Positions 30,733 to 41,902 of a stretch of DNA of 50,469 nucleotides are shown piece after piece. The DNA comes from Vitreoscilla sp. Lineage in GTDB: Bacteria; Pseudomonadota; Gammaproteobacteria; Burkholderiales; Burkholderiaceae_C. The first letter of the stretch is position 1. Each line of letters starts with the position of its first letter. The stretch spans positions 1 through 50,469 of the forward strand of contig JADMKA010000148.1 in the NCBI GenBank assembly GCA_018780145.1, read 5' to 3'. Under the pieces are notes generated by a model. That model was not told the origin of the DNA, did no database searches, and worked only from the letters and a program-made list of their open reading frames with translations. Position numbers and translations under genes: made by a program.

Positions 30733-32219
30733 ACCGCGAAATGCTGATGTTGGTGGACGCGATCTCGCGCGAGAAGAGCGTCGAGCGCGATGTCGTGTTC
30801 GGCGCCGTCGAGGCGGCGCTGGCCCAGGCGACCAAGAAGCTGCACGGCGGCGAGGTGGACATCCGCGTCACCGTCGACCGCGAAACCGGCGAATACGAGA
30901 CCTTCCGTCGCTGGCACGTGGTGCCGGACGAAGCCGGCCTGCAGATCCCCGACGCCGAGATCCTGCTGTTCGAGGCCAAGGAGCAGATCGACGACATCGA
31001 GGTCGACGACCACATCGAGGAAGCCATCGATTCGGTGCCCATCGGCCGCATCGGTGCGCAGGCCGCCAAGCAGGTCATCCTGCAGAAGATCCGCGACGCC
31101 GAGCGCGAGCAGCTGCTGAACGACTTCCTCTCGCGTGGCGAGCGGATCTTCGTCGGCACCGTGAAGCGCCTGGACAAGGGCGACATCATCGTCGAGTCGG
31201 GCCGAGTCGAAGGCCGCCTGAAGCGCAGCGAGATGATCCCGAAGGAAAACCTGCGCTCGGGTGACCGTGTCCGTGCCTTCATGGCCGGTATCGACACCCT
31301 GGCGCGCGGCCCGCAGATCATGCTGTCGCGCTCAGCGCCCGGCTTCATGGTCGAGTTGTTCGCCCAGGAAGTGCCCGAGATCGAACAAGGTCTGCTGGAG
31401 ATCAAGAGCTGCGCCCGCGACCCGGGCAGCCGCGCCAAGATCGCCGTCGTGTCGCACGACAAGCGGGTCGACCCGATCGGCACCTGCGTCGGCGTACGCG
31501 GTTCGCGCGTCACCGCGGTGACCAACGAGCTGGCCGGCGAGCGGGTGGACATCGTTCTGTGGTCGGAAGACCCAGCGCAGTTCGTGATCGGCGCGCTGGC
31601 GCCGGCCAACGTGCAGTCCATCGTCGTCGACGAGGAAAAGCATGCGATGGATGTGGTGGTCGACGAGGAGAATCTCGCCATCGCCATCGGCCGCGGCGGC
31701 CAGAACGTCCGGCTGGCGTCCGAGCTCACCGGCTGGCGCATCAACATCATGACGGCCGAGGAATCGGCCGCCAAGCAGGCCGAGGAGTCGGGCTCCATCC
31801 GCAAGCTCTTCGTCGACAAGCTCGACGTGGACGAGGAAGTCGCCGACATCCTGATTGCCGAGGGCTTCACCAGCCTGGAAGAAGTGGCCTATGTGCCGCT
31901 ACAGGAGCTGCTGGAGATCGAAGGCTTCGACGAGGACACGGTGGGCGAGTTGCGCACCCGTGCCAAGGACGCCTTGCTGACGATGGAAATCGCCCGAGAG
32001 GAACGCGTCGAGGAAGTCTCGCAGGACCTTCGCGACCTCGAGTACGACGGCAAGGGCCTGTCGCCCGAGCTGATCTCCAAGCTCGCCGACGGCGGCGTGC
32101 ACACCCGCGACGACCTGGCCGACCTGGCCGTCGACGAACTCATCGAGATGACCGGCGTGGATGACGCGCAGGCCAAGGCGCTGATCATGAAGGCGCGCGA
32201 ACATTGGTTCAACGCCTGA
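30729..32219 (+). CDS. nusA: Transcription termination/antitermination factor NusA
   Basis: RNA-polymerase-binding elongation factor that promotes pausing and hairpin termination and takes part in antitermination. The 496-aa protein has the standard order: N-terminal RNAP-binding domain (1-130), S1 domain (about 135-200, [15 protein letters not shown]), KH1 and KH2 (about 200-345, with [12 protein letters not shown] and [16 protein letters not shown] as the KH GXXG regions) and two C-terminal acidic repeats that bind RNAP alpha or lambda-N-like factors. Normal length for a proteobacterium with both acidic repeats. Coupled to rimP by a 4-base overlap. Confidence 0.97.
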   Translation: MNREMLMLVDAISREKSVERDVVFGAVEAALAQATKKLHGGEVDIRVTVDRETGEYETFRRWHVVPDEAGLQIPDAEILLFEAKEQIDDIEVDDHIEEAIDSVPIGRIGAQAAKQVILQKIRDAEREQLLNDFLSRGERIFVGTVKRLDKGDIIVESGRVEGRLKRSEMIPKENLRSGDRVRAFMAGIDTLARGPQIMLSRSAPGFMVELFAQEVPEIEQGLLEIKSCARDPGSRAKIAVVSHDKRVDPIGTCVGVRGSRVTAVTNELAGERVDIVLWSEDPAQFVIGALAPANVQSIVVDEEKHAMDVVVDEENLAIAIGRGGQNVRLASELTGWRINIMTAEESAAKQAEESGSIRKLFVDKLDVDEEVADILIAEGFTSLEEVAYVPLQELLEIEGFDEDTVGELRTRAKDALLTMEIAREERVEEVSQDLRDLEYDGKGLSPELISKLADGGVHTRDDLADLAVDELIEMTGVDDAQAKALIMKAREHWFNA

Positions 32220-32277
32220 ACCAAGACCGCCTCCCACCGCGCCCACGATACCGGCCTCAAGCCCAAGGAACCCAAGA

Positions 32278-35154
32278 ATGGCAGTGACCACCGTCGCCCA
32301 ACTCGCCGCCGAGCTGAACCGGCCCGCGGCGACGCTGCTCGAGCAGTTGCAGTCGGCCGGCGTCGCCAAGATTTCGCCAGACGACGCGTTGAACGAGTCC
32401 GACAAGGAGCGCCTGCTCGATTTCCTGCGCAACGCCCACGGCACCGCCGGCGGCGACCGCAAGAAGATCACGCTGACGCGCAAGTCGACCAGCGAGATCA
32501 AGCAGGCCGACGCCTCCGGCAAGGCGCGCACCATCCAGGTGGAGGTGCGCAAGAAGCGCGTGTTCGTCAAGCGTGACGAAGCCCCCGGGGCCCCCGCCGA
32601 GGAAGAAGTCACCCCCGCCGCCCCGGTGGTGGACGAAGCCGACGTGCTCGCCCGCCGCGAGGAAGAAGCGCGTCACCAGGCCGAGCAGATTCGCATCCAG
32701 GAAGAAGAGCTGGCCGAGAAGCGCCGCCAGCGCGAGGAGCGTGAGCGTGCCGAACGCGAGGCTGCCGAGCGCGCTGCCGCCGAGGCCGCCGCCGCGAAGG
32801 CTGCTGCCGAGGCTGCTGCCCAGGCCCAGGCCGCCTTGGCGAAAGCCGCCGGCAGCAGCGAAGCCGCCGCGGCCCCGGCACCGGCCGCTCCGGTGCCTGC
32901 GCCCGCGCCAGCCCCCACCGAGCCACCGCCCAAGCCCGCGCTGCGCGTGATCAAGGCGGCCGACACCGATGCCGAGGAGAAGCAGCGCCTGGCCGACCTG
33001 GCCAAACGCCGCAATGCCGCCGAGGCCGAAGCCGCCGCGATCCGCGACATGATGGCTCGCAAGAGCAAGGTCATGATCGCCAAGAAGCCGGAGGAGCCGC
33101 CGAAGCCTGTCGAGGCCACCAAGGAAGGCATCAAGGGCACGATCCACAAGGCCAAGGCCGTCCCGGGCGCGCCGACCACGGCCGCCACGGCAGCCAAGCC
33201 GGGCGACAAGAAGTCGGTCAAGTCCGAGAAGCTCTCGTCCAGCTGGGCCGATGATGCCAAGAAGCGCGGTGCCGCGGCCAAGGGCCGCACCGACAGCGGT
33301 GCGGGCCGTCCGGGCTGGCGCGCGCCGCGCGGTGGCCGCCGTGGCGACAGCCGCGACGGTGCCGGCGCGTCCAACTTCCAGGCCCCCAACGAGCCGGTGA
33401 CCCAGGAAGTGCACGTGCCTGAAACCATCTCGGTGGCGGATCTCGCCCACAAGATGTCGGTCAAGGCGTCCGAGGTCATCAAGCAGTTGATGAAGCTGGG
33501 GCAGATGGTCACCATCAACCAGCAGCTCGACCAGGAGACCGCGATGATCCTGGTGGAGGAGATGGGCCACAAGGCCTTCGCCGCCAAGCTCGACGACCCG
33601 GAGGCCTTCTCGGAAGAAGAAGAAGCCGCCGCCGGTGGCGAGCAGCTGCCGCGGGCCCCGGTCGTGACCGTGATGGGCCACGTCGACCACGGCAAGACCT
33701 CGCTGCTGGACTACATCCGCACCAGCCGCGTCGCGGCCGGCGAGGCGGGTGGCATCACCCAGCACATCGGCGCGTACCACGTGGAAACCCCGCGCGGCAT
33801 GATCACCTTCCTGGACACCCCGGGCCACGCGGCCTTCACCGCCATGCGGGCTCGTGGTGCCAAGGCGACCGACATCGTCATCCTGGTGGTGGCCGCCGAC
33901 GACGGCGTGATGCCGCAGACCAAGGAAGCGATCCACCATGCCAAGGCGGCGGGCGTGCCCATCGTCGTGGCGATGAACAAGATCGACAAGCCCGATGCCA
34001 ACCCCGAGCGCGTGAAGAGCGAGCTCGTGGCCGAGCAGGTGGTGCCGGAAGAGTTCGGCGGTGAGTCGCCGTTCGTGGCCGTATCCGCCAAGACCGGCCA
34101 GGGCATCGACGCCTTGCTGGAGCAGGTGCTGTTGCAGGCCGAGGTGCTGGAACTGACGGCGGCCTCCGACGCCATGGCCAAGGGCCTGGTGATCGAAGCG
34201 CGTCTGGACAAGGGCCGCGGCCCGGTCGCCACCGTGCTGGTGCAATCCGGCACGCTGAAGCGTGGCGACGTGGTGCTCGCCGGTGCCAGCTACGGCCGCG
34301 TGCGCGCCATGCTGGACGAAGACGGCAAGAACACCGCCGAGGCCGGCCCGTCGATCCCGGTCGAGATCCAGGGCCTGACCGAGGTGCCGCAGGCCGGCGA
34401 CGATTTCATGGTGCTGTCGGACGAGCGCCGGGCCCGCGAGATCGCCACCTTCCGCCAGGGCAAGTACCGCGATGTCAAGCTGGCCCGCCAGCAGGCCGCC
34501 AAGCTCGAGAACATGTTCGAGACCATGGGCCAGGGCGAGGCGCAGAACCTGGCGCTGATCATCAAGGCGGACGTTCAGGGCTCGCAGGAAGCCCTGGCCT
34601 CCTCGTTGCTCAAGCTGTCGACCGACGAGGTCAAGGTCCAGATCGTGCATGCGGCCGTCGGCGGCATCAGCGAATCGGACGTCAACCTGGCGATCGCCTC
34701 CAAGGCCATCATCATCGGCTTCAACACCCGGGCCGATGCCGGTGCGCGCAAGCTGGCCGAGGGCAATGGTGTCGACCTGCGCTACTACAACATCATCTAC
34801 GACGCCGTGGACGAGGTGAAGGCTGCGATGAGCGGCATGCTGGCCCCCGAGCAGCGCGAAGAGGCGTTGGGCACGGCAGAGATCCGCAAGGTCTTCGTGG
34901 CTTCCAAGATCGGCACGGTGGCCGGCTCGATGGTCACCTCCGGCCTGGTGCGCCGTGGCGCGAAGTTCCGCCTGCTGCGCGAGAACATCGTCATCTACAC
35001 CGGCGAGGTCGATTCGGTCCGCCGCGAGAAGGACGATGTCCGCGAGGTCAAGGAAGGCTTCGAGTGCGGTATCAAGCTGAAGAACTACAACGACATCGCC
35101 GAGGGCGACCAGTTGGAGTTCTTCGAGGTCAAGGAAGTGGCACGCACGCTGTAA
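32278..35154 (+). CDS. infB: Translation initiation factor IF-2
   Basis: GTPase that places initiator tRNA on the 30S subunit and promotes subunit joining. At 958 aa it is a long-form IF-2. The N-terminal IF2_N region (1-50), an Ala/Glu/Arg-rich probable coiled coil (about residues 110-200), a Pro/Ala linker, a second IF2_N-like domain (about 375-430), then the G domain with G1 motif GHVDHGKTS at 467-475, DTPGHAAF (G3) and NKIDKPDA (G4), followed by domains II-IV. The gene starts 58 bases after nusA with AAGGAA upstream. A strong terminator follows, unusual only in that rbfA comes right after it. Confidence 0.97.
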   Translation: MAVTTVAQLAAELNRPAATLLEQLQSAGVAKISPDDALNESDKERLLDFLRNAHGTAGGDRKKITLTRKSTSEIKQADASGKARTIQVEVRKKRVFVKRDEAPGAPAEEEVTPAAPVVDEADVLARREEEARHQAEQIRIQEEELAEKRRQREERERAEREAAERAAAEAAAAKAAAEAAAQAQAALAKAAGSSEAAAAPAPAAPVPAPAPAPTEPPPKPALRVIKAADTDAEEKQRLADLAKRRNAAEAEAAAIRDMMARKSKVMIAKKPEEPPKPVEATKEGIKGTIHKAKAVPGAPTTAATAAKPGDKKSVKSEKLSSSWADDAKKRGAAAKGRTDSGAGRPGWRAPRGGRRGDSRDGAGASNFQAPNEPVTQEVHVPETISVADLAHKMSVKASEVIKQLMKLGQMVTINQQLDQETAMILVEEMGHKAFAAKLDDPEAFSEEEEAAAGGEQLPRAPVVTVMGHVDHGKTSLLDYIRTSRVAAGEAGGITQHIGAYHVETPRGMITFLDTPGHAAFTAMRARGAKATDIVILVVAADDGVMPQTKEAIHHAKAAGVPIVVAMNKIDKPDANPERVKSELVAEQVVPEEFGGESPFVAVSAKTGQGIDALLEQVLLQAEVLELTAASDAMAKGLVIEARLDKGRGPVATVLVQSGTLKRGDVVLAGASYGRVRAMLDEDGKNTAEAGPSIPVEIQGLTEVPQAGDDFMVLSDERRAREIATFRQGKYRDVKLARQQAAKLENMFETMGQGEAQNLALIIKADVQGSQEALASSLLKLSTDEVKVQIVHAAVGGISESDVNLAIASKAIIIGFNTRADAGARKLAEGNGVDLRYYNIIYDAVDEVKAAMSGMLAPEQREEALGTAEIRKVFVASKIGTVAGSMVTSGLVRRGAKFRLLRENIVIYTGEVDSVRREKDDVREVKEGFECGIKLKNYNDIAEGDQLEFFEVKEVARTL

Positions 35155-35178
35155 GGCGGGACAGGCTTCAACCAGCCG

Positions 35179-35207
35179 AAACCCCGCCGGAAACGGCGGG
35201 GTTTTTT
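35179..35207 (+). terminator. Rho-independent terminator between infB and rbfA
   Basis: Perfect 9-bp stem ACCCCGCCG / CGGCGGGGT with GAAA tetraloop (35181-35102 reading as 35181-35202), extended by A-T pairs and followed by T6. It would separate infB from rbfA-truB-typA, or reduce expression of the distal genes. Confidence 0.88.
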
Positions 35208-35233
35208 ACTTGGGGCGAGGCGAGGACACAACC

Positions 35234-35599
35234 ATGCGACACAAGAGAACCATTCCCAACCGCAGTTTCCGGGTGGCCGACCAGATCCAGCGCGATGTGG
35301 CCGAGCTGATCCGTGAGCTGAAGGATCCACGCATTGGCCTGGTCACGATCAATGCGGTCGAGGTCACGCCGGACTATGCGCACGCCCAGGTGTTCTTTTC
35401 GCTGCTGGTGGGTGACCCGCACGAGTGCGAAGTGGCCCTGAACGAGGCCGCCGGCTTCGTGCGCAACGGCCTGTTCAAGCGCCTGGCGATCCACACCGTG
35501 CCCACGCTGCACTTCAAGTTCGACCAGACCACCGAGCGCGCGCTGGAACTCAGCTCGCTGATCCAGAAGGCCAACGCCACGCGCGCCAAGGAAGACTGA
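35234..35599 (+). CDS. rbfA: 30S ribosome-binding factor RbfA
   Basis: KH-domain factor needed for late 30S maturation and 16S rRNA 5'-end processing. The 121-aa protein begins [20 protein letters not shown] and has the family core ([21 protein letters not shown], then the AxG kink region [19 protein letters not shown]). Length is normal. An upstream in-frame start lies within the terminator and is rejected. truB starts 7 bases after it. Confidence 0.96.
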   Translation: MRHKRTIPNRSFRVADQIQRDVAELIRELKDPRIGLVTINAVEVTPDYAHAQVFFSLLVGDPHECEVALNEAAGFVRNGLFKRLAIHTVPTLHFKFDQTTERALELSSLIQKANATRAKED

Positions 35600-35606
35600 G
35601 TTCATC

Positions 35607-36548
35607 GTGAACCCGCCGCAACGCCATCGCCTGCATCGCCGTGCCCTGCACGGTGTGCTGTTGCTCGACAAGCCGCTGGGCCTGTCGAGCAACGACGCGT
35701 TGCAGAAGGTCAAGCGAATCTACCGCGCGGAGAAGGCCGGCCACACGGGCACGCTGGACCCATTGGCCACCGGCCTGCTGCCGATCTGCTTCGGTGCCGC
35801 CACCAAGTTCTCGCAGGCCAGCCTGGACGCCGACAAGGCCTACACCGCCGTGCTGCGGCTGGGCCAGCGCACAGTGGGCGGCGACCGCGAGGGCGAGGTG
35901 ATCGCCGAGCGCCCGGTCGCGGTCACGCCCGAATCGTTGGCGCAGGCCTGTGCAGCCTTCGTCGGCCAGATCGACCAGATCCCGCCGATGCAATCCGCAC
36001 TGAAGAAGGACGGCAAGGCGCTGTACGAGTACGCCCGCGCCGGCATCGAGGTCGATCGCGTACCGCGCCGCATCACGATTCATGGCATCGACATGCTGGG
36101 CTGGGATGATGCCGCGCTGGAACTCACGATCCGCGTGCGCTGCAGCAAGGGCACCTACATCCGCACCCTGGCCGAAGACATCGGCGAACGGCTTGGTTGC
36201 GGTGCCCATCTGGCGGCACTGCGGCGTACCGAGACCGGCGCGTTGACGCTCGATGGTGCCATCACCTTGGATGCCCTGGCCGCGCTCGATGAGGCCGGGC
36301 GGGATGCGCTGCTGCACCCGCCGGACTGCCTGGTCGGCGACTGGCCATTGCTGCGGCTGGCCGAGACCGAAGCGGCGCGTTTCCTATCCGGTCTGCGTCG
36401 CCGGGTCGACCAGCCCGACCGGCCCGCGGTTCGCGTCTATGGCCCCGAACCGGCTGCCTTCCTGGGCAGCGCCCACATCACCGCCGGCGAACTGATCGCC
36501 GACCGCCTGTTGAGCCCGATCGAGGTCCAGGCCTTGCTGAATACTTGA
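35607..36548 (+). CDS. truB: tRNA pseudouridine(55) synthase TruB
   Basis: Makes pseudouridine 55 in the T loop of tRNAs. The 313-aa protein has [19 protein letters not shown] (substrate-binding start), the catalytic Asp51 in [12 protein letters not shown], and a C-terminal PUA-like part. GTG start at 35607, 7 bases after rbfA; no better ATG precedes the conserved part. typA starts 11 bases after its stop. Confidence 0.96.
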   Translation: MNPPQRHRLHRRALHGVLLLDKPLGLSSNDALQKVKRIYRAEKAGHTGTLDPLATGLLPICFGAATKFSQASLDADKAYTAVLRLGQRTVGGDREGEVIAERPVAVTPESLAQACAAFVGQIDQIPPMQSALKKDGKALYEYARAGIEVDRVPRRITIHGIDMLGWDDAALELTIRVRCSKGTYIRTLAEDIGERLGCGAHLAALRRTETGALTLDGAITLDALAALDEAGRDALLHPPDCLVGDWPLLRLAETEAARFLSGLRRRVDQPDRPAVRVYGPEPAAFLGSAHITAGELIADRLLSPIEVQALLNT

Positions 36549-36559
36549 AAGAAAGCGTC

Positions 36560-38389
36560 ATGACCCGACAGATCCGCAACATCGCCATCATTGCCCACGT
36601 GGACCATGGCAAGACCACGCTGGTGGACCAGCTCCTGCGCCAGAGCGGCACCTTCCGTGAGAACGAGAAGGTGGCCGAACGCGTGATGGACAGCAACGAC
36701 ATCGAAAAGGAACGTGGCATCACCATCCTGGCCAAGAACTGCGCCGTGGAATGGAAGGGTACGCACGTCAACATCGTCGACACCCCGGGCCACGCCGACT
36801 TCGGTGGCGAGGTCGAGCGCGCGTTGTCGATGGTCGACGGCGTGGTGCTGCTGATCGACGCCCAGGAAGGCCCGATGCCGCAGACCCGCTTCGTGACCAA
36901 GAAGGCGCTGGCACTGGGCCTGAAACCCATCGTCGTGGTCAACAAGGTGGACAAGCCCGGCGCACGCCCCGACTATGTGATCAACGCCGCCTTCGAGCTG
37001 TTCGACAAGCTCGGCGCGACCGAAGCGCAGCTGGACTTCCCGGTGGTCTACGCCTCGGGCCTGAACGGCTGGGCCTCGCTGACGGAAGGCAAGCCGGGCG
37101 AGCAGTGGGGCGAGGACATGACGGCCCTGTTCGACACCGTGCTGGAGCAGGTGCCGGCGCACGAGGGCGACCCCGCGGCCCCGCTGCAGCTGCAGATCTC
37201 GTCGCTGGATTACTCCACCTATGTCGGTCGCATCGGCGTGGGCCGCGTCAACTCGGGCACCATCAAGCCCATGATGGACGTGCTAGTGATGGAAGGCCCG
37301 GATGGCCGGACCGTCAAGGGCCGCATCAACCAGGTGCTGAAGTTCGAGGGCCTGGAGCGCCTGCAGGCCGAGGAAGCCGGCCCGGGCGACATCGTGCTGA
37401 TCAACGGCATCGAGGACATCGGTATCGGCGTGACCATCACCGACCCGCTCGATCCGCAGCCGCTGCCGATGCTCAAGATCGACGAGCCGACGCTGACGAT
37501 GAACTTCTGCGTCAACACCTCGCCGTTGGCCGGCCGCGAGGGCAAGTTCGTCACCAGCCGCCAGATCTGGGACCGCCTGCAGAAGGAACTGCAATCCAAC
37601 GTCGCGCTGCGGGTCAAGGAGACGGATGCAGACGGCATCTTCGAGGTGTCCGGCCGCGGTGAACTGCACCTGACCATCCTGCTGGAGAACATGCGGCGCG
37701 AAGGCTACGAGCTGGCCGTGTCGAAGCCGCGCGTGGTCTTCCACGAGGTCGACGGCGAGCGCCACGAACCGATCGAACTCGTCACCGCCGATGTGGAAGA
37801 CACCCACCAGGGTGCCGTGATGCAGGCGCTCGGCGAGCGCAGGTCCGAGCTGGTCAACATGGAGACCGACGGCAACGGCCGCGTGCGGCTGGAATACCGC
37901 ATCCCGGCGCGAGGCCTGATCGGCTTCTCCAACGAGTTCATGAACCTGACGCGCGGCACCGGCCTCATCAGCAACATCTTCGACGGCTACGAGCCTTACA
38001 AGGGCGAAATCGAAGGCCGCAAGAACGGCGTGCTGATCAGCATGGACGCTGGCGAAATCTTCACCTACGCCCTGGGCAAGCTGGACGACCGTGGCCGCAT
38101 GTTCGTCAAGGCGGGAGACCCGGTCTACGAAGGCATGATCGTCGGCATCCACAGCCGCGACAACGACCTGGTCGTCAACGCCACGCGCATGAAGCAGCTG
38201 ACGAACTTCCGCGTCAGTGGCAAGGAAGACGCCATCAAGATCACGCCGCCGATCGACTTGACGCTCGAGTATGCGGTCGAGTTCATCTCCGACGACGAGC
38301 TGGTCGAGATCACGCCCAAGAGCATCCGTGTGCGCAAGCGCCACCTGTCGGAACACGACCGCAAGCGTGCTTCCCGCGAAGGGGCATGA
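36560..38389 (+). CDS. typA: Ribosome-associated GTPase TypA/BipA
   Basis: Translational GTPase related to EF-G/LepA that binds 70S or 50S subunits and supports ribosome assembly and stress adaptation. The 609-aa protein has G1 [10 protein letters not shown] (residues 12-21), G3 [16 protein letters not shown], and G4 NKVDKPGA, then the beta-barrel, alpha/beta and BipA-specific C-terminal domains. The ATG at 36560 with GAAAG upstream is chosen; the frame opens 15 bases earlier. Its stop overlaps the next gene by 4 bases. Confidence 0.97.
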   Translation: MTRQIRNIAIIAHVDHGKTTLVDQLLRQSGTFRENEKVAERVMDSNDIEKERGITILAKNCAVEWKGTHVNIVDTPGHADFGGEVERALSMVDGVVLLIDAQEGPMPQTRFVTKKALALGLKPIVVVNKVDKPGARPDYVINAAFELFDKLGATEAQLDFPVVYASGLNGWASLTEGKPGEQWGEDMTALFDTVLEQVPAHEGDPAAPLQLQISSLDYSTYVGRIGVGRVNSGTIKPMMDVLVMEGPDGRTVKGRINQVLKFEGLERLQAEEAGPGDIVLINGIEDIGIGVTITDPLDPQPLPMLKIDEPTLTMNFCVNTSPLAGREGKFVTSRQIWDRLQKELQSNVALRVKETDADGIFEVSGRGELHLTILLENMRREGYELAVSKPRVVFHEVDGERHEPIELVTADVEDTHQGAVMQALGERRSELVNMETDGNGRVRLEYRIPARGLIGFSNEFMNLTRGTGLISNIFDGYEPYKGEIEGRKNGVLISMDAGEIFTYALGKLDDRGRMFVKAGDPVYEGMIVGIHSRDNDLVVNATRMKQLTNFRVSGKEDAIKITPPIDLTLEYAVEFISDDELVEITPKSIRVRKRHLSEHDRKRASREGA

Positions 38390-39279
38390 CGCATCGTCGT
38401 GCCGTGTTGGTGATGCTGGCGGTGACCTTGCTGTGGAGCACCGCAGGGGTCGTCACGCGGCAGCTTGAAGCCGCGCGCTCCTTCGAGGTCACGTTCTGGC
38501 GCAGCTTGTTCAACGCGATCGGGCTGGTCGTGTTGCTGGGTTGGCTGCGAGGGCCACCGGTGCTGCTGCAACGGCTTCGATCCGGCGGTCGGTCGATGTG
38601 GGTCTCCGGCCTGTGCTGGTGCGTGATGTTCACCGCCTTCATGGTGGCCATGACATTGACGACCGTGGCCAATGTGCTGGTCGTGATGGCCACCGCGCCA
38701 CTGTTCACCGCCTTGCTCGCGCGCTTCGCGCTGCACCACCGCCTGCCGGCGCGAACCTGGCTCGCCATCATCGTGGCCGGTGCCGGCATCGCCTGGATGT
38801 ACGGCGCGGACATCAGTGCCGCGGGCGGGCAGCACGTGCTCGGCACGCTGGTCGCGCTGGGGGTTCCGTTGGCTGCAGCCCTCAACTGGACGCTGATTCA
38901 GCACGACGCGCGTGGCGAGACGCCCTCGGACATGCTGCCGGCGCTGCTCATCGGCGCCGTGCTGTCGGCGATGGCCACCCTGCCGCTGGCCTGGCCGCTG
39001 CAGGCCTCCGGTACGGACGTGGCCTGGCTGGCCGCCCTCGGGGTCGGCCAGTTGGCCATCCCCTGCGTCATGGCGGTCACGGCGGCCCGCACACTGGCGG
39101 CACCGGAAGTTGCCTTGCTGGCACTGCTGGAGGTGCTGTTCGGCGTCGTCTGGGCCTGGTTGGGCGCAGGCGAGGCGCCGTCGATCGCCGTCATCGGCGG
39201 TGGCGCGCTGGTGCTCGGCGCATTGGCCACCAACGAACTGGCTGCGCTGCTCAACCGCCGCCCGACCGCACTGCGCTAG
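38386..39279 (+). CDS. DMT-superfamily (EamA) permease
   Basis: A 297-aa inner-membrane protein with about ten hydrophobic helices in two EamA repeats (first repeat about residues 5-145, second about 155-285). Typical segments are MLAVTLLWSTAGVVTRQLEA at the start and GGGALVLGALATNELAALL near the end. Members export amino acids, metabolites or drugs; the substrate cannot be predicted. The ATG overlaps the typA stop (ATGA) with GAAGGGG upstream, so it is probably co-transcribed with typA. Confidence 0.88.
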   Translation: MTHRRAVLVMLAVTLLWSTAGVVTRQLEAARSFEVTFWRSLFNAIGLVVLLGWLRGPPVLLQRLRSGGRSMWVSGLCWCVMFTAFMVAMTLTTVANVLVVMATAPLFTALLARFALHHRLPARTWLAIIVAGAGIAWMYGADISAAGGQHVLGTLVALGVPLAAALNWTLIQHDARGETPSDMLPALLIGAVLSAMATLPLAWPLQASGTDVAWLAALGVGQLAIPCVMAVTAARTLAAPEVALLALLEVLFGVVWAWLGAGEAPSIAVIGGGALVLGALATNELAALLNRRPTALR

Positions 39280-39353
39280 GGTGAGACCCGAGCGGCCGGC
39301 ATGGCCGCCGCGCCTAGCATCGCCGACGTGAGATCAACCATGCGGGAACCCCG

Positions 39354-40865
39354 ATGCGGCAATTGAGCGGGCTGGATGCCACCTTTCTCTTCATCGAGTC
39401 GGCGGCGATGCCGATGCATGTCGGCGCGCTGCACGTGCTGGAACTGCCCAAAGGCTACCGCGGCCGGTTCGTGAAGGATCTGCGCCAGCACATGCAGGCG
39501 CGCCTGCCCCTGATGCCCGCGCTGCGCCGACGCCTGTGGTGGATGCCCTTGAACCTGGCCAACCCGGCCTGGGTGGATGCGGAACCGGATCTCGACCAGC
39601 ACATCGTCGAGATCCGCCTGCCCGCCAGCGCGAAGAAGGGCGACGGCATGGCCGAACTGCACGCCGCTGTCGGCGAACTTCACCCGCGCCTGCTCGACAG
39701 GAGCCGGCCGCTGTGGCGCTTCCATGTGCTGGAAGGGCTGGCCCCGTTACCTGGGGGCCGCAAGCGGGTGGCGCTCTACAGCCAGGTGCACCACGCCGCG
39801 GTCGACGGCCAGGCGGCGGTGGCGCTGGCCAACATCATCTTCGACCTCACGCCCGAGCCTCGCAGCATCGAGGCTCGGCCCTCGCAACGCACCAAGACCT
39901 TCCGCCTGCACATGACCGAGATGCTGCGCGGCGCCCTGGCCAGCGAGGTCCTGCAGGTCGGGCAGATCATCCGCGAGCTGCCGGCCACCGTCGGCACCCT
40001 GACGCGAGCCGCCGGCGCGGTGGTCTCCAACACCTCGCTGCTCGGCAAGTCCAAGGGCAAGGTCAGCAACCTGGCTCTAGCACCCCGCACGCCCCTGAAC
40101 GTGTCGGTGGGGCCGGGCAGGGCGTTCGCCAGCCTGTCGCTGCCCATCGGCGAGATGAAGCAGCTGGCCCGCGAACATGGCGCCACGCTGAACGACGTGG
40201 TGATGATGCTGTGCGCCGGCGCGATGCGGCGCTACTACGCCGCCCACAAACTGGCCATCCCGCGCAAGCCGATGATCGCGGCGGTGCCGATTTCTCTGCG
40301 CTCCGCCGGTGACACCCGGTCGGACAATCAGGCCTCGATGAGTTTCATCAGCCTGGGCACCCACCTGGCGGATCCGCAACGCCGCCTGGCCCACATCAAG
40401 GCCGCGTCGGCGTCGATGAAGGCCACCATGGGATCGCTGAAGAGCGTGCTGCCCACCGACTTTCCGAGCATCGGCGTGCCCTGGCTGATGGAGGCAGCGA
40501 CCGCGCTCTACGGCAAGGCCAAGGTGGCCGAGCGCATCCCGCAGGTGGCCAACCTGGTGATCTCCAACGTGCCAGGCCCGCCGGTGCCCTTGTTCCTGGC
40601 GGGCGCCCACATGCTGACCAACTACCCGACCAGCATCGTGGTGCACGGCATTGCGCTGAACGTCACCGTGCAGAGCTACGACCAGCACATGGATTTCGGC
40701 CTCATGGCCGATCTCGGCGCCATGCCCGATGTACAGGCCTTCGCGGACGGCCTCAAGGCGTCGTTCGAGCAACTGCGAGCCCTGCCGGTCAAGCATGCCG
40801 ATGTCGCCAAGGAGACAGGCCCGACTAGGGCAAGCGCCCCAGCCAGGCGCAAGGCCAGTCGCTAA
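39354..40865 (+). CDS. Wax ester synthase / diacylglycerol acyltransferase (WS/DGAT family)
   Basis: A 503-aa bifunctional-type acyltransferase that joins acyl-CoA to a fatty alcohol or diacylglycerol, producing storage lipids at the inner membrane. The active-site motif HHAAVDG is at residues 146-152 (His147 and Asp151 catalytic by homology). Other family segments are MRQLSGLDATFLFIE at the start, PLWRFHVLEGL, LNDVVMMLCAGAMRRYY and ISNVPGPPVPLFLAGA. The gene is followed 10 bases later by an alpha/beta hydrolase that may be a lipid-related partner. A GGGAA lies upstream of the start. Confidence 0.92.
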   Translation: MRQLSGLDATFLFIESAAMPMHVGALHVLELPKGYRGRFVKDLRQHMQARLPLMPALRRRLWWMPLNLANPAWVDAEPDLDQHIVEIRLPASAKKGDGMAELHAAVGELHPRLLDRSRPLWRFHVLEGLAPLPGGRKRVALYSQVHHAAVDGQAAVALANIIFDLTPEPRSIEARPSQRTKTFRLHMTEMLRGALASEVLQVGQIIRELPATVGTLTRAAGAVVSNTSLLGKSKGKVSNLALAPRTPLNVSVGPGRAFASLSLPIGEMKQLAREHGATLNDVVMMLCAGAMRRYYAAHKLAIPRKPMIAAVPISLRSAGDTRSDNQASMSFISLGTHLADPQRRLAHIKAASASMKATMGSLKSVLPTDFPSIGVPWLMEAATALYGKAKVAERIPQVANLVISNVPGPPVPLFLAGAHMLTNYPTSIVVHGIALNVTVQSYDQHMDFGLMADLGAMPDVQAFADGLKASFEQLRALPVKHADVAKETGPTRASAPARRKASR

Positions 40866-40875
40866 GATCAGGGGC

Positions 40876-41667
40876 ATGGCAGACACCGTTGACACGCTGC
40901 GCCCGCCGGGGCTGCTCAGGCTGGCGCTGGAAGGGCGCGCACCCTGGGAATTCGCGGCCCTGCTGGCCAGCGCACCGTGGCTGAAGAACCTGCCGCCGGG
41001 CGATGGCCATCCGGTCATCGTGTTTCCCGGCCTGGGTGTGTCGGATTTTTCCACCGTGCCGATGCGCAACTTCCTGCGTGACCGCGGCTACGACCCGCAA
41101 CCGTGGCGGCAAGGGTTCAACTTCGGCCCCCGTGCGGGCGTGCTCGAAGCCTGCCTGGAGCAGCTCAAGGCCCTGAACTACCGGCACGGCCAGAAGGTCA
41201 GCCTGATCGGCTGGAGCCTGGGGGGCATCTACGCCCGCGAGCTGGCCAAGGAACTGCCCGATCTGGTGCGCTGTGTCATCACGCTGGGCTCGCCGTTCTC
41301 CGGCCACCCGCGGGCGACCAATGCCTGGCGCCTGTTCGAGTTCGTCAGCGGGCAGTCGGCCCACGACCCCCAACTGATCGACGAGATCCGCCAGCCGCCG
41401 CCGGTGCCCACCACCTCCATCTACTCGCGCACGGACGGCATCGTGGCCTGGCAGTGCAGCCTGAACCCCGGCCTCGATCACACCGAGAACATCGAGCTGC
41501 ACGCCAGCCACGTGGGGATGGGCATGAACCCGCTGACCCTCTATGCCATCGCCGACCGCCTGCGCCAGCCGGTCGGGGGGTGGCAGCGCTTCCACACCGA
41601 GGGCACGCGCCGCTGGTTCTTCAAGACATCGACCAGCCAGGCGAGGACCACGGCGCAGGCCGCCTAG
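40876..41667 (+). CDS. Alpha/beta-hydrolase, putative lipase-like esterase
   Basis: A 263-aa protein with an alpha/beta-hydrolase core: HPVIVFPGLGVSDFST (oxyanion-side loop), GWSLGGIYARELA (nucleophile elbow with Ser) and a late HASHVGMGMNP that supplies the His. VSIYSRTDGIVAW type segment TTSIYSRTDGIVAW carries the likely acid residue. It follows the WS/DGAT gene by 10 bases with GATCAGGGG upstream, so they are probably co-expressed; a lipase or esterase in storage-lipid metabolism is inferred. Its stop codon abuts the left end of the palindromic element at 41666. Confidence 0.8.
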   Translation: MADTVDTLRPPGLLRLALEGRAPWEFAALLASAPWLKNLPPGDGHPVIVFPGLGVSDFSTVPMRNFLRDRGYDPQPWRQGFNFGPRAGVLEACLEQLKALNYRHGQKVSLIGWSLGGIYARELAKELPDLVRCVITLGSPFSGHPRATNAWRLFEFVSGQSAHDPQLIDEIRQPPPVPTTSIYSRTDGIVAWQCSLNPGLDHTENIELHASHVGMGMNPLTLYAIADRLRQPVGGWQRFHTEGTRRWFFKTSTSQARTTAQAA

Positions 41668-41696
41668 GGCCTGTCAATGCTATGGGAGGGCTCACG
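41666..41696 (+). repeat. Left terminal inverted repeat of the palindromic element
   Basis: Thirty-one bases beginning AGGGCCTGTCAATGC, overlapping the last two bases of the upstream hydrolase stop codon. Confidence 0.75.
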
Positions 41697-41902
41697 TGAC
41701 CCAGGAAACCGGCGCCATCAAGGCGCAAAGCACAGCCGGGGTTCATCCCCCGGCGAGCATTTGCAACGCCGAGGGCGTTGGTTTCCTGGGATCACCCTGC
41801 GGGCTCGTGCCTGGCAGGCCACAGGGCGTCGTTGCGGTCTCGTGGTGTGCCGCAGGCACACGGCCTCGGCCGCGCCTCGCCCTGTGGCCTGCCAGGCACG
41901 AG

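Noticed and set aside
32740-32930. Repetitive Ala/Glu-coding stretch in infB as a possible repeat array
   Set aside because: It is the low-complexity coiled-coil/linker normally present in the N-terminal part of IF-2, not a DNA repeat element.
32257-34650. Minus-strand open frame of 797 codons across infB
   Set aside because: Shadow of infB; Gly/Leu-rich translation results from reverse reading of GC-rich codons.
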